A stretch of DNA of 64,000 nucleotides, from assembly GCF_947499295.1 (NCBI RefSeq), contig NZ_CANMNP010000003.1, positions 186,001-250,000 on the forward strand, given 5' to 3'. The position numbers and the translations under genes were made by a program. Every line of letters begins with the position of its first letter. Positions within the stretch are counted from its first letter, which is position 1. Source of the DNA: an uncultured Roseibium sp. (lineage in GTDB: Bacteria > Pseudomonadota > Alphaproteobacteria > Rhizobiales > Stappiaceae). Under the pieces are notes generated by a model that saw nothing but the letters and a program-made list of their open reading frames with translations, was not told the DNA's origin and did not search any database. This document shows positions 17,801 through 26,311 of the stretch, in pieces.

Positions 17801-19347
17801 CAATTCGGCTGTCCGCCCAATTCGTCGAGAATCTTGGCCATCTCGTCTTCGATCGGATTTTTGTCGCCAAGTCCTTGCGTGGGTTTTGGTGCCGGTCTTA
17901 CAGGTGCGACGGCAGGGCCGCTCGCCGGCTCTTTCGGTTCCTTGATCGCCCGTAGCGTGTCCAAGCCCTGAGACTGTTCCTGAGGCTGTTCGTCACTCTT
18001 TGCCTCGACGACCGGTTCAATCAGGTCATCCATCTCGAGTTTGATGTCGTGCGACTGTGCCGCTTCGCCCGTCGTCTCACCAGGTGTCGGGTCTGTCGAA
18101 TTCTCTGCAGTCGTTGCTTCCGCAGTTACCGCCGGAGGTTCATCGGTTTTCTGTGCGGGCTCTTGATCCTTGTTTTGGACCGCATCCGATGACATCTCGA
18201 CGGCTTGTTCCGTGTTGTTTTCGACAAGATCGGCGAGGAGCGCTGCTTCGGTGACCTGGCTGCCTTCATCTGCCGCCAAGGAAACTTCCGGCGTATCTTC
18301 TGAGCTTTGTGTGTGTGCAGTGATAGATGGAGCTTTGCTTCCCGGTTCCTCAAACTTGACCGCGATTTCGGGCATCACCGATGCTTCGGTTGTCACATCG
18401 GTTCTGACTTGCGGTTCGACCGGCTTGACCAACGCCGTCTTCGCACGTGCAGCCGGACCAGATGCTGGCGGTGTAATTGACTGTGTGCCGTAGGACGGCC
18501 GGTCTTTTGGCGAAAACGGGCGCGCCAGTGTCTTGAAGGTCGTCGGGGCCTTCTCGGCTGCAGGCGCGGATTGTTTCGGGACTTCAAGCTTGACTTCAGG
18601 AGCCTGGGTGGGAGCTGCCGGTGTCTCTGGTTCTCCAGCCAACGTCTCGTCTACAGGTGGCTTTGACCGAGAAAAGCCGTTTTGCGTTGCTGCCTTGAGC
18701 AGATCAGCCGCGTGGTTCTTTTCTGAAGCGGGTTCCGGACGGGGTGCTGAGGGGCGTCGCTGGGTCGAAAGGGATGGCGCCGGCGATGCGGCCATCGGTT
18801 TGCTTTCTAAGGGGGCCGCCGGAGCCTTGCTTTCATTGACGCTGGCCGACTTTGAAACCTGCGATGAGACTGCCGGCGTTGGAAGAGGCGTTCTCGTCTG
18901 AGGCGGTGCTGCAGGAACCGGGTCCGTGTCGGGCATCAGTTCGTCGGGCCTTGCCGGTATATCGGGCCCAGGCGCGCTTGGGCCTTTGACCTGCCCGTTT
19001 CCACCGTGGGCGGGATAACCGGCTGACCTGCCGCTCGGCAGGGGGCTGTTGCGGACGATATTTTGTTCAACAACAACATCGCTGGGGCCGCCGACCAACA
19101 ACAGGTGTTCGATATTGTCTCTTCGGATAAGGATCAGGCGACGACGCGCGTCCACGCTTGCACTGTCCATGACGGCGATCCTGGGTTGCCGGTTCCGGTT
19201 TTGCGGGGCTCGCGCACCCATCAGTCGTTTCAAGATGAAAATGAAGAGACTGAACAGCAGCAAAACGACTGCGAGAGCCAAAACGACGGCAATTGCCTGG
19301 GTGACGCCTCCGCTCACGTTAAAAGTCGACTCAATCCAATTGTACAT
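17800..19347 (-). CDS. fliO: FliO with very long Pro/Ala/Glu-rich cytoplasmic tail
   Basis: 515 residues, where FliO is usually about 100-250. The N-terminus has one membrane span (about residues 15-42) followed by the FliO-type segment KRLMGARAPQNRNRQPRI and a RRRLILIRRDNIEHLLLVGG beta motif that defines the family. From about residue 110 the chain is low-complexity, rich in Pro, Ala, Ser, Thr and Glu, and predicted disordered. FliO assists assembly of FliP into the gate; translational coupling to fliP agrees. The tail has no recognisable domain. Confidence 0.8.
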   Translation of the reverse strand: MYNWIESTFNVSGGVTQAIAVVLALAVVLLLFSLFIFILKRLMGARAPQNRNRQPRIAVMDSASVDARRRLILIRRDNIEHLLLVGGPSDVVVEQNIVRNSPLPSGRSAGYPAHGGNGQVKGPSAPGPDIPARPDELMPDTDPVPAAPPQTRTPLPTPAVSSQVSKSASVNESKAPAAPLESKPMAASPAPSLSTQRRPSAPRPEPASEKNHAADLLKAATQNGFSRSKPPVDETLAGEPETPAAPTQAPEVKLEVPKQSAPAAEKAPTTFKTLARPFSPKDRPSYGTQSITPPASGPAARAKTALVKPVEPQVRTDVTTEASVMPEIAVKFEEPGSKAPSITAHTQSSEDTPEVSLAADEGSQVTEAALLADLVENNTEQAVEMSSDAVQNKDQEPAQKTDEPPAVTAEATTAENSTDPTPGETTGEAAQSHDIKLEMDDLIEPVVEAKSDEQPQEQSQGLDTLRAIKEPKEPASGPAVAPVRPAPKPTQGLGDKNPIEDEMAKILDELGGQPN

Positions 19348-19599
19348 TTGACCCTCGTGCCGCCCCGCCAGCGGGATGATTGCGATTTCCGGATATTTGG
19401 TGTTGCTGTCTCAATTGAGGAAAATCGGTCCTTATCCCCAGTAATTAGGCTTCCGGCATTCGGACTTGGCTGTCGCATCAAGTCGCTTGGTTTTCTGACG
19501 TTTCCAGTGACCTGCCATTCACGCCCGCCGCCTGCAATTCTTCGTATCCGGTTGCTGATCCCTCGCGAATCTCTCTAGGACTCAAAGTTAACAGAACCA

Positions 19600-19612
19600 G
19601 GCAATTTTTGCC
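19600..19612. promoter_or_regulatory. ftr-like palindrome in the fliO/flgB intergenic region
   Basis: GGCAA-TTT-TTGCC, identical to the copy at 8190. It lies in the 410-bp region between divergent fliO and flgB, nearer to flgB. Apart from this site, the CtrA box and the second palindrome, I see no other clear element in that region; no good GG-N10-GC promoter was found. Confidence 0.5.
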
Positions 19613-19705
19613 TGTTGGGGGTGTCTCCGATTTCGCGAAATGCAAAGGAAATTGAGCTCTTCCACTGGTTTTTGAGGGGTTTCAGGCAGTTAGGGTAGTG
19701 GCTTG

Positions 19706-19720
19706 TTAACTTTTCATTAA
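19706..19720. promoter_or_regulatory. Perfect CtrA box upstream of flgB
   Basis: TTAA-CTTTTCA-TTAA matches the CtrA consensus TTAA-N7-TTAA exactly and is followed by CC. It is about 50-65 bp upstream of flgB, suggesting direct CtrA control of flgBC-fliE and the export genes downstream. cckA, the kinase that feeds CtrA, is at the end of this gene run. Confidence 0.7.
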
Positions 19721-19730
19721 CCAATTGAAA

Positions 19731-19743
19731 GGCAATCATTGCC
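19731..19743. promoter_or_regulatory. ftr-like palindrome close to flgB start
   Basis: GGCAA-TCA-TTGCC, only 27-39 bp before the flgB start and just downstream of the CtrA box. A site this close to the start would suit repression rather than activation, as FlbD does at the Caulobacter fliF promoter. Confidence 0.5.
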
Positions 19744-19769
19744 TACTAGGTTAACGAATGGTGAATGCC

Positions 19770-20174
19770 ATGACTATGACGGATCTGCCGCTGTTTCAGG
19801 CGCTCAAATCAAAGATGCGATGGCACCAGACCCGTCAGTGGGTCCTGGCGGAAAACATCGCGAATGCAGACACACCTGGCTTTGGTGCCGGCGACGTCAA
19901 ACCCTTTTCGTTTTCGGATCACATCGGCCGGGAGACCTTCGGTCTGGCAACGTCAACGACAAAGGTCGGGCATATTTCAACAAGCATATCCGGGGTTGCG
20001 TCTGCCAAGATCGTGAAAGACGAAGGATTTGAAGTCACTCCGAGCGGTAACAACGTCAATCTGGAAGAGCAAATGATGAAGCTCACGGAAAACCAGATGG
20101 ACTATCAGGCGGCCACAACGCTTTACACAAAGAGCCTTGGTCTGATCCGTACCGCATTGTCGAAAAGCGTTTGA
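19770..20174 (+). CDS. flgB: FlgB, proximal rod protein
   Basis: About 134 residues, with the rod motif WVLAENIANADTPGFGAGDV at the N-terminus and an EQMMKLTENQMDYQAATTLY C-terminal helix, both diagnostic of FlgB. I choose ATG 19770, preceded by GGTGA at proper spacing; ATG 19758 is in frame and would add four residues. It is the first gene of the flgBC-fliEQR-flhB run. Confidence 0.94.
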   Translation: MTMTDLPLFQALKSKMRWHQTRQWVLAENIANADTPGFGAGDVKPFSFSDHIGRETFGLATSTTKVGHISTSISGVASAKIVKDEGFEVTPSGNNVNLEEQMMKLTENQMDYQAATTLYTKSLGLIRTALSKSV

Positions 20175-20191
20175 ACTAGAGGACCGTTGAG

Positions 20192-20602
20192 ATGGACCTG
20201 ATCAAATCCCTGTTCGTTTCCGCAAGCGGGCTGAAAGCCCAAAGCGGGCGCATGCGGATCATTTCGGAAAATATTGCCAACGCGAATTCGACTGCGCGAA
20301 CGCCGGACGAAGAGCCTTACCGGCGCAAGGTTCCAACTTTCAAAAGCCAGTTTGACAAGGAACTGGGGGCAAAAACCGTCGAACTTGGCAAGGTGGAGGA
20401 GGATACGTCCGACTTCAAATCGACCTTTATGCCTGGGCACCCGGCAGCCGACCAGAATGGTTATGTGCTTCAGCCGAACGTGAACACGTTGATCGAGACG
20501 ACCGATATGCGCGAAGCACAGCGGTCCTATGAGGCCAACCTCAACGTGATCGACACCACTCGCAAGATGCTGCAACGGACCATCGATATTCTGAAAGCCT
20601 AA
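20192..20602 (+). CDS. flgC: FlgC, proximal rod protein
   Basis: 136 residues, standard for FlgC. The N-terminal flagellar rod motif (LFVSASGLKAQSGRMRIISE, then NIANANST) and the C-terminal VNTLIETTDMREAQRSYEAN segment are intact. It lies 17 bp after flgB with a GAGGACCGTTGAG ribosome site. Confidence 0.96.
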   Translation: MDLIKSLFVSASGLKAQSGRMRIISENIANANSTARTPDEEPYRRKVPTFKSQFDKELGAKTVELGKVEEDTSDFKSTFMPGHPAADQNGYVLQPNVNTLIETTDMREAQRSYEANLNVIDTTRKMLQRTIDILKA

Positions 20603-20639
20603 CGGTTTCAGGGGCTGACAAGGGGAAGGAACCCATCAA

Positions 20640-20957
20640 ATGTCTACCGCGTCAATTGCCAACAATGCTTATCAAATGGCTGCGAAGCTGCAGCAGCAGG
20701 CACGCGCAGTGGAGGACACGGCACCTCAGCAGACGAACATGGTCGATTTCGGCCAGATGGTGAAAGAGGCGGTGGAAACCGTCGTCGACAAGGGGCAAGC
20801 GGCCGACAGTCAGGCGCTCAACATGATTGAAGGCAAGGCGGATGTCGTCGATGTGGTGACGGCAGTTGCTGAAACCGAAATTGCCCTGGAATCAATGGTT
20901 GCCGTTCGCGACCGCGTCATTTCAGCTTACGAAGAAATCATGAGGATGCCGATCTGA
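20640..20957 (+). CDS. fliE: FliE, MS-ring/rod junction protein
   Basis: 105 residues. FliE links the MS ring to the rod and is needed for export of rod proteins. VDFGQMVKEAVETVVDKGQA and the C-terminal AVAETEIALESMVAVRDRVI are typical, ending with the conserved YEEIMRMPI. A strong AGGGGAAGGA site precedes the start. It lies 37 bp after flgC. Confidence 0.94.
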   Translation: MSTASIANNAYQMAAKLQQQARAVEDTAPQQTNMVDFGQMVKEAVETVVDKGQAADSQALNMIEGKADVVDVVTAVAETEIALESMVAVRDRVISAYEEIMRMPI

Positions 20958-20981
20958 CCGAATTTTCTCAAAGGATGCGCC

Positions 20982-21248
20982 ATGACCGGAGGTGAAGTTC
21001 TCGACATCGCCCGGGAAGGTGTGTGGACTATGATCCTTGTGGCGGCTCCGGCCATGGTTGTCGGGCTGCTTGTCGGTGTGGTGATCGCGCTTTTCCAGGC
21101 TCTTACGCAGATCCAGGAAATGACTTTGGTTTTCGTGCCAAAAATTCTTGCGATTTTTGTAACGATCCTCGTCACCTTGCCCTTCATGAGCCAGTTGCTT
21201 CAAGCCTTCATGAGCCGCGTCACCGAGATGATCCTGAATACCGGCTAG
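20982..21248 (+). CDS. fliQ: FliQ, flagellar export gate protein
   Basis: 88 residues with two membrane hairpin spans, the standard FliQ size. Motifs include PAMVVGLLVGVVIALFQALT followed by QIQEMTLVFVPKI, which is nearly invariant in the family. It forms the export gate with FliP (17 kb region, other strand) and FliR. Confidence 0.96.
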   Translation: MTGGEVLDIAREGVWTMILVAAPAMVVGLLVGVVIALFQALTQIQEMTLVFVPKILAIFVTILVTLPFMSQLLQAFMSRVTEMILNTG

Positions 21249-21261
21249 GACACCAGGGTCT

Positions 21262-22035
21262 ATGACGATACAGCTTGATTTCCTACCCGATATGGCCGCC
21301 GCATTCATGCTTATGTTTGCGCGGCTCGGAACGATGGTCATGCTGCTTCCAGCACTTGGTGAAACGACAATACCGACCCGCTTTCGTCTGACGATCGCAC
21401 TGGCGCTCACCCTGGTTCTTTATCCGATAGGGGCACCGCTTTATCCGGCCAACCTGACGGCGAATGCCCCGCAATTGCTGACGCTTCTTGGAGGCGAACT
21501 TGCAATCGGGTTCGGCATCGGTCTTTGTGCCAAATTGATTACGTCAGCTCTTCAGACCGCAGGTGTGATCATCGCCAACCAGTCAGGTCTGGCCTTTGCT
21601 CTAGGGTCCGATCTTGCCAATGACGGGCAACAAGGTGCGCTTTACGGAAACTTCATGTCACTTCTCGGCATAACCATGGTTTTCGTTACAGACACCCACT
21701 ATCTGGTGATTGCGGCCCTGCATGACAGTTTTTCCGTGTTTCCACCCGGAACCGCGCCGCCCGTCGGTGATTTTGCAGCAAATGCCACGGAAACCGTCGC
21801 GCATGTTTTTTCCATTGCCGCGCGCATGAGTGCGCCGTTTCTGGTTGTGGGTCTGGTGTTCTATTTCGGCCTCGGGCTTTTGAACAAGCTGATGCCGCAG
21901 ATGCAGATCTTCTTTATCGCCATGCCCGTGAATATCGCGATTGGCATGTTTCTTCTCATGGCGCTGATTGCGACGCTGATGATGTTCTATCTGGAACACT
22001 TTCAGGAATCGCTCGGCAAGTTCATCGTGGGGTAG
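21262..22035 (+). CDS. fliR: FliR, flagellar export gate protein
   Basis: 257 residues with about six membrane spans. FARLGTMVMLLPALGE near residue 18 and the GVIIANQSGLAFALGSDLAN stretch near 105 are typical FliR signatures. It starts 13 bp after fliQ and is followed 9 bp later by flhB. Confidence 0.95.
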   Translation: MTIQLDFLPDMAAAFMLMFARLGTMVMLLPALGETTIPTRFRLTIALALTLVLYPIGAPLYPANLTANAPQLLTLLGGELAIGFGIGLCAKLITSALQTAGVIIANQSGLAFALGSDLANDGQQGALYGNFMSLLGITMVFVTDTHYLVIAALHDSFSVFPPGTAPPVGDFAANATETVAHVFSIAARMSAPFLVVGLVFYFGLGLLNKLMPQMQIFFIAMPVNIAIGMFLLMALIATLMMFYLEHFQESLGKFIVG

Positions 22036-22044
22036 TGCCTTCAG

Positions 22045-23124
22045 ATGGCTGACAATACCGACGACTCGGAGAAGACTGAGGACCCCACGCAAAAGCGCTT
22101 AAGGGATGCGCATCAAAAGGGGGACGTACCGAAATCGCAAGAAGTAAGCACCTGGTTCACGCTGGCCGGGGCGACGCTGATGATTGCGATTTTTGCACCG
22201 GGAACCGCAGTTTCGCTTGGGGAATTGCTCAAGGGTTATATCGAACACGCTCATCAGATCCCTATGGATGGGTATGCGCTGAAGGTCCTGTGGCGGGACA
22301 CCGGACAATCGGTTGCCTTGATTGTCGGTTTGCCGTTGATTGCACTCGTTCTGATGGCTGTCGCCGGAAATCTGGTGCAGCACCAGCCCCTTTTCACGGT
22401 TGAGACCATCAAGCCGAAATTGTCGAAGATCTCGCCGGCCTCCGGGTTTAAACGTCTGTTTTCGCTGGATAGTCTTGTGAACTTCGCCAAGGGCATGGCG
22501 AAGATCTGCCTTGTCGGGGCGATCATGGTGGTGGTGTTATGGCCGCATCGGGACGAAGCTGACATCATCATATTTGCTGAGACATCCATCATTTTGCCAG
22601 AGGTGAGGGTGTTGGTCCTGCAGCTGCTGGCTGCGATCCTTGCCTTGATGACGGTCGTCGCGGCCGCCGATTTCGCCTACCAGAAGAACAAATGGTTCAA
22701 CAAACAGAAGATGTCGCTGCGCGAGGTCAAGGAAGAGTTCAAGCAGACCGAAGGTGATCCGCAGGTCAAAGGCAAGATCCGCCAGTTGCGCATGGAACGT
22801 TCGCGCAAACGCATGATGGCTGCGGTTCCACAGGCCACTGTTGTGGTTACCAACCCGACCCACTTTGCCGTGGCGCTCAAATATGAAGATGGCATGGGAG
22901 CGCCGCTTTGCCTGGCCAAGGGAACCGATGCAGTTGCGCTAAAAATGCGAGAAATTGCCAAGGAGAACGAGGTTCCGGTTGTTGAGAACCCGCCACTGGC
23001 CCGGGCGCTTTACGCAACCGTCGACATCGATCATGAAGTGCCTGAGGAGCACTACAAGGCGGTGGCGGAAGTCATTGGCTTCGTCTTCCGCATGCGCAAA
23101 CGTGCGTCTTGGCGCGCAAATTAA
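22045..23124 (+). CDS. flhB: FlhB, export substrate-specificity switch
   Basis: 359 residues. It has four membrane spans and a C-terminal cytoplasmic domain with the autocleavage site NPTH at residues 270-273. The N-terminal SEKTEDPTQKRLRDAHQKGD is a hallmark of FlhB. Cleavage between Asn and Pro switches export from rod/hook to filament substrates. It is the last of the fliQ-fliR-flhB set; flhA and fliI-type genes are outside the window. Confidence 0.96.
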   Translation: MADNTDDSEKTEDPTQKRLRDAHQKGDVPKSQEVSTWFTLAGATLMIAIFAPGTAVSLGELLKGYIEHAHQIPMDGYALKVLWRDTGQSVALIVGLPLIALVLMAVAGNLVQHQPLFTVETIKPKLSKISPASGFKRLFSLDSLVNFAKGMAKICLVGAIMVVVLWPHRDEADIIIFAETSIILPEVRVLVLQLLAAILALMTVVAAADFAYQKNKWFNKQKMSLREVKEEFKQTEGDPQVKGKIRQLRMERSRKRMMAAVPQATVVVTNPTHFAVALKYEDGMGAPLCLAKGTDAVALKMREIAKENEVPVVENPPLARALYATVDIDHEVPEEHYKAVAEVIGFVFRMRKRASWRAN

Positions 23125-23274
23125 GCCTTCGTTTCACGATCATCTGTCAAAGAGTGCGCAAACAGGTGAATTTCAACAGGTACAGGCTTCATATCAGTTG
23201 AAATTAGCTAGTAAGCACAGAATGCTTAAGAGCGGCCCTTTTTAGAAACGAATCGGGCCTGGGAGACACGATGC

Positions 23275-25827
23275 ATGAGTGACATGGACGGAGCGCCAAG
23301 CGGGCCGATGATCAGCCGGCCCGAGCGATCCGGGAATATCGGCCTGCTGATAGGGTTGGCCCTTTTGCTCGTCGGAGCGGCAGCAGCCTTTGCGGTCATG
23401 GACCGTGAAGTGGCGCAGCCGTTTATTCTCGCGCTGCTTGGTATTCTTGCCGTTGTCGGTGTCTTCTGCCTCTTTGCTGGCGCTATCGGCTTTCTGCGCC
23501 TGTCTGCGCGGCCAGGGGAATCCAATCCACTTGCTTCTGCCTTTGTCGATACGCTTGAAGACGGAGCTTTGATCACGGATGTCGAGGGCCGGCTTGTCTA
23601 TGCCAACAAATCCTATGCGGATCTGACAGGTGCTGAAACGTCTGCCGATATCAAGGTCGTGGAGCGGGTGTTCTCATCTGATCCGGATGCTGCTGATGCG
23701 ATATTCCGTCTGTCGCAAGCCATGCGTGATGAGCGCAAGGCCCAAGAAGAGATCCGCATGCCGTTTCCTCTCGGCCGTGCAGAGGGGACAGCCCGTTGGT
23801 ACAGGGTTTCAATCCGTCCGTTGCAGGTTTCCAAGGATCGCGGCGGTGGCAAACCGATGGCAGTCTGGCAGATTGCCGACATTACGCGAGACAGGGCGGA
23901 GCAGGAAAATTCCTTTCAGGAACTTCAGCGGGTTATCAATTTTCTGGACCATGCGCCGGCTGGGTTCTTTTCCTGCGATGCAAACGGTCGCATCGTCTAC
24001 CTGAACGCGACACTGGCTGACTGGCTTGGTTACGATCTTGCCCAGTTCGATGCAGGTGATCTGGATCTCTCAAGCATCGTTCGCGGAGATGGTACCGAAC
24101 TGATCCGGTCCATCAAGGGGCAGGCGGGTGAGGTCAAGAGCGAGACCTTTGACCTTGACTTCGTTGCTCGAAATGGACGCGGTCTACCGGTTCGCCTGTT
24201 GCACCGGGTCCCGTTTGGCGAGAACGGACAGCCTGGGGACAGCCGTACTTTGGTGCTCAACCGTTCGCGCGGAGAGGAAGTTTCCGAAGCTCTGCGGGCA
24301 GCGGAGGTCCGGTTTGCAAGGTTCTTCAACAACACCCCAATGGCGATTGCCTCGCTCGACAAGGAAGGCCGTGTGCTGCGCACCAACGCCCCCTTCCTGA
24401 AGCTGTTCGGTGCCGTCGATACGGGGGACGAAGCTCCCAAACTGGAAGCCTATGTCGCCGACAGTGGCCGGGAAGACCTTTCCAAAGCCCTGACCGCTGC
24501 AGCTCATGGCATCGGTGAAATCGCGCCGGTCGACATTGCGCTTGTCGAAGGCAACGATCCTCGCTCGGCAACCTTCTATGTTTCTGCTGTTCAGGAAGGT
24601 GAGGGAGACGGCGAGGCTGCGATTATCTATGCGCTCGAGACGACGCAGCAACGTGCGTTGGAGGCTCAGTTTGCGCAGAGCCAGAAGATGCAGGCGATTG
24701 GCCAGCTGGCTGGAGGTGTCGCCCACGACTTCAACAATGTTCTGACCGCTATTATCGGCTTCTCCGATCTTCTTCTGGCCAGCCACAGGCCAACCGATCC
24801 GTCCTTCCAGGACATCATGAACATCAAACAGAATGCCAACAGAGCTGCCGGCCTGGTTCGTCAGCTTCTGGCCTTCTCGCGACGCCAGACATTGCGGCCT
24901 CAGCAGCTTGAACTCAATGACGTTCTGGCGGATCTGTCGATCCTGCTCGATCGCCTGCTTGGTGAGAAAGTTGAGCTGAAGGTGATCCATGGCCGAGACC
25001 TGTGGCCGGTTATGGCTGACCTGAACCAGCTGGAACAGGTGATTGTCAATCTGGCCGTGAACGCCGGTGACGCCATGGCTGACGGTGGCCGCCTGACCAT
25101 CCGCACCCGCAACGTGGAAGAGGCGGAAAGCACTCAGTTCGAAAATACCCGTGGTATGCCACCTGGTGAATATACGCTGGTTGAAGTGGACGACACCGGC
25201 CACGGCATGCCGCCCGACGTGATGGAAAAAATCTTCGATCCCTTCTTCTCCACCAAGGAAGTCGGCAAGGGAACGGGGCTTGGGCTGTCCACCGTATATG
25301 GTATCGTCAAGCAGACCGGCGGCTTCATTTTCTGTACGTCTGAAGTGGATGAAGGCACCACATTCCGGCTGTTTCTTCCACGCCATATTCCTCAGTTTGT
25401 TGAAGAGAAAAAGCCGGAGCCGAAGGAAAGCGCACCGGAAAAGGTCGCAGATCTCACCGGGTCCGCGTCCATTCTTCTGGTTGAAGACGAGGAAGCTGTC
25501 CGCGCATTCGGCGCACGCGCGCTGGCGTCACGCGGGTATACTGTCTACGAAGCTGGATCCGGCAATGAAGCGCTTGAGGTCATGGAAGAGACAGACGGTG
25601 AGATCGATCTCGTGGTTTCCGATGTCGTGATGCCGGAGATGGACGGGCCAACGCTCCTTGTGGAACTGCGCAAGACCCGCCCGGATCTGAAGATCATTTT
25701 TGTCTCCGGCTACGCCGAAGATGCGTTTGAAGAAAACCTTCCACCAGGTGAAAAGTTCTTCTTCCTGCCGAAGCCGTTCACACTCAAGCAGCTTGCCACC
25801 ACCGTAAAGGACGTCCTGAACGGTTAG
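23275..25827 (+). CDS. cckA: CckA, hybrid histidine kinase of the CtrA pathway
   Basis: 850 residues. Two membrane spans (about 22-40 and 46-68) are followed by PAS-type sensor domains (about 85-210, 220-330, 340-450), a HisKA domain with His484 in GGVAHDFNN, an HATPase domain (NLAVNAGDAMADGG, then GHGMPPDVMEKIFDPFFSTK) and a C-terminal receiver with Asp783 in VVSDVVMPEMDG. This is the CckA layout: it phosphorylates CtrA and CpdR through ChpT, and can reverse flow as a phosphatase. The start has a GGGAGA site. Location beside flhB is common in this group and matches the CtrA box at flgB. Confidence 0.93.
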   Translation: MSDMDGAPSGPMISRPERSGNIGLLIGLALLLVGAAAAFAVMDREVAQPFILALLGILAVVGVFCLFAGAIGFLRLSARPGESNPLASAFVDTLEDGALITDVEGRLVYANKSYADLTGAETSADIKVVERVFSSDPDAADAIFRLSQAMRDERKAQEEIRMPFPLGRAEGTARWYRVSIRPLQVSKDRGGGKPMAVWQIADITRDRAEQENSFQELQRVINFLDHAPAGFFSCDANGRIVYLNATLADWLGYDLAQFDAGDLDLSSIVRGDGTELIRSIKGQAGEVKSETFDLDFVARNGRGLPVRLLHRVPFGENGQPGDSRTLVLNRSRGEEVSEALRAAEVRFARFFNNTPMAIASLDKEGRVLRTNAPFLKLFGAVDTGDEAPKLEAYVADSGREDLSKALTAAAHGIGEIAPVDIALVEGNDPRSATFYVSAVQEGEGDGEAAIIYALETTQQRALEAQFAQSQKMQAIGQLAGGVAHDFNNVLTAIIGFSDLLLASHRPTDPSFQDIMNIKQNANRAAGLVRQLLAFSRRQTLRPQQLELNDVLADLSILLDRLLGEKVELKVIHGRDLWPVMADLNQLEQVIVNLAVNAGDAMADGGRLTIRTRNVEEAESTQFENTRGMPPGEYTLVEVDDTGHGMPPDVMEKIFDPFFSTKEVGKGTGLGLSTVYGIVKQTGGFIFCTSEVDEGTTFRLFLPRHIPQFVEEKKPEPKESAPEKVADLTGSASILLVEDEEAVRAFGARALASRGYTVYEAGSGNEALEVMEETDGEIDLVVSDVVMPEMDGPTLLVELRKTRPDLKIIFVSGYAEDAFEENLPPGEKFFFLPKPFTLKQLATTVKDVLNG

Positions 25828-25934
25828 CGGACGTCTCCCAATGATCCATGTCACAATGCGAGAGGGCTTGCCCCGCTGAGACGCGGCATGCAAACTTCGG
25901 TTTCAGAAAAACAGACCTGGGAGCGGTCAGCGCT

Positions 25935-26273
25935 ATGGAACTACCTGAATTCATAAAGAAATTTCCGGCGTTGGATATTCCGTTTCCCGATGACGTGGTT
26001 ACGTCTCATGCCATTCGCTCGGAAGCCGGGCTGGTGGTCTTCTTTGATTTCGTGAAAGACATGGTGCTGCCGCCGCATTCTCATCTTGCACAGTGGGGAA
26101 CGGTGCTCAGCGGAGAGATCGAATTTACAATAGCCGGCGAAACCAGGACGCTTGGTCCGGGAGCGATTTACGACATCCCGAGCGGTGCAGAACATGGCGC
26201 AGTGATCAAGGCGGGGACCAAGGTCATCGACGTGTTTGAAGAACCGGACAGGTATCCCGTCAGGACGAGATAG
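25935..26273 (+). CDS. Small cupin-domain protein
   Basis: 112 residues forming a single cupin beta-barrel. Metal-ligand motif 1 is PPHSHLAQWGTVLSGEIEFT, and the second motif is PSGAEHGAVIKAGTKVIDVF. ATG 25935 has a GGGAGCGG site; an in-frame ATG at 25848 would add an unlikely Cys-rich extension. Function is not assignable: cupins of this size may bind sugars, small acids or act as enzymes. It is alone between cckA and the RND genes. Confidence 0.8.
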   Translation: MELPEFIKKFPALDIPFPDDVVTSHAIRSEAGLVVFFDFVKDMVLPPHSHLAQWGTVLSGEIEFTIAGETRTLGPGAIYDIPSGAEHGAVIKAGTKVIDVFEEPDRYPVRTR

Positions 26274-26311
26274 ATCAAATCACGCAAATTGGCGCGTGGA
26301 CATCAATCTCG

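Noticed and set aside
24184..25386. 400-residue minus-strand ORF
   Set aside because: It is antisense to cckA and has no recognisable domain or ribosome site.
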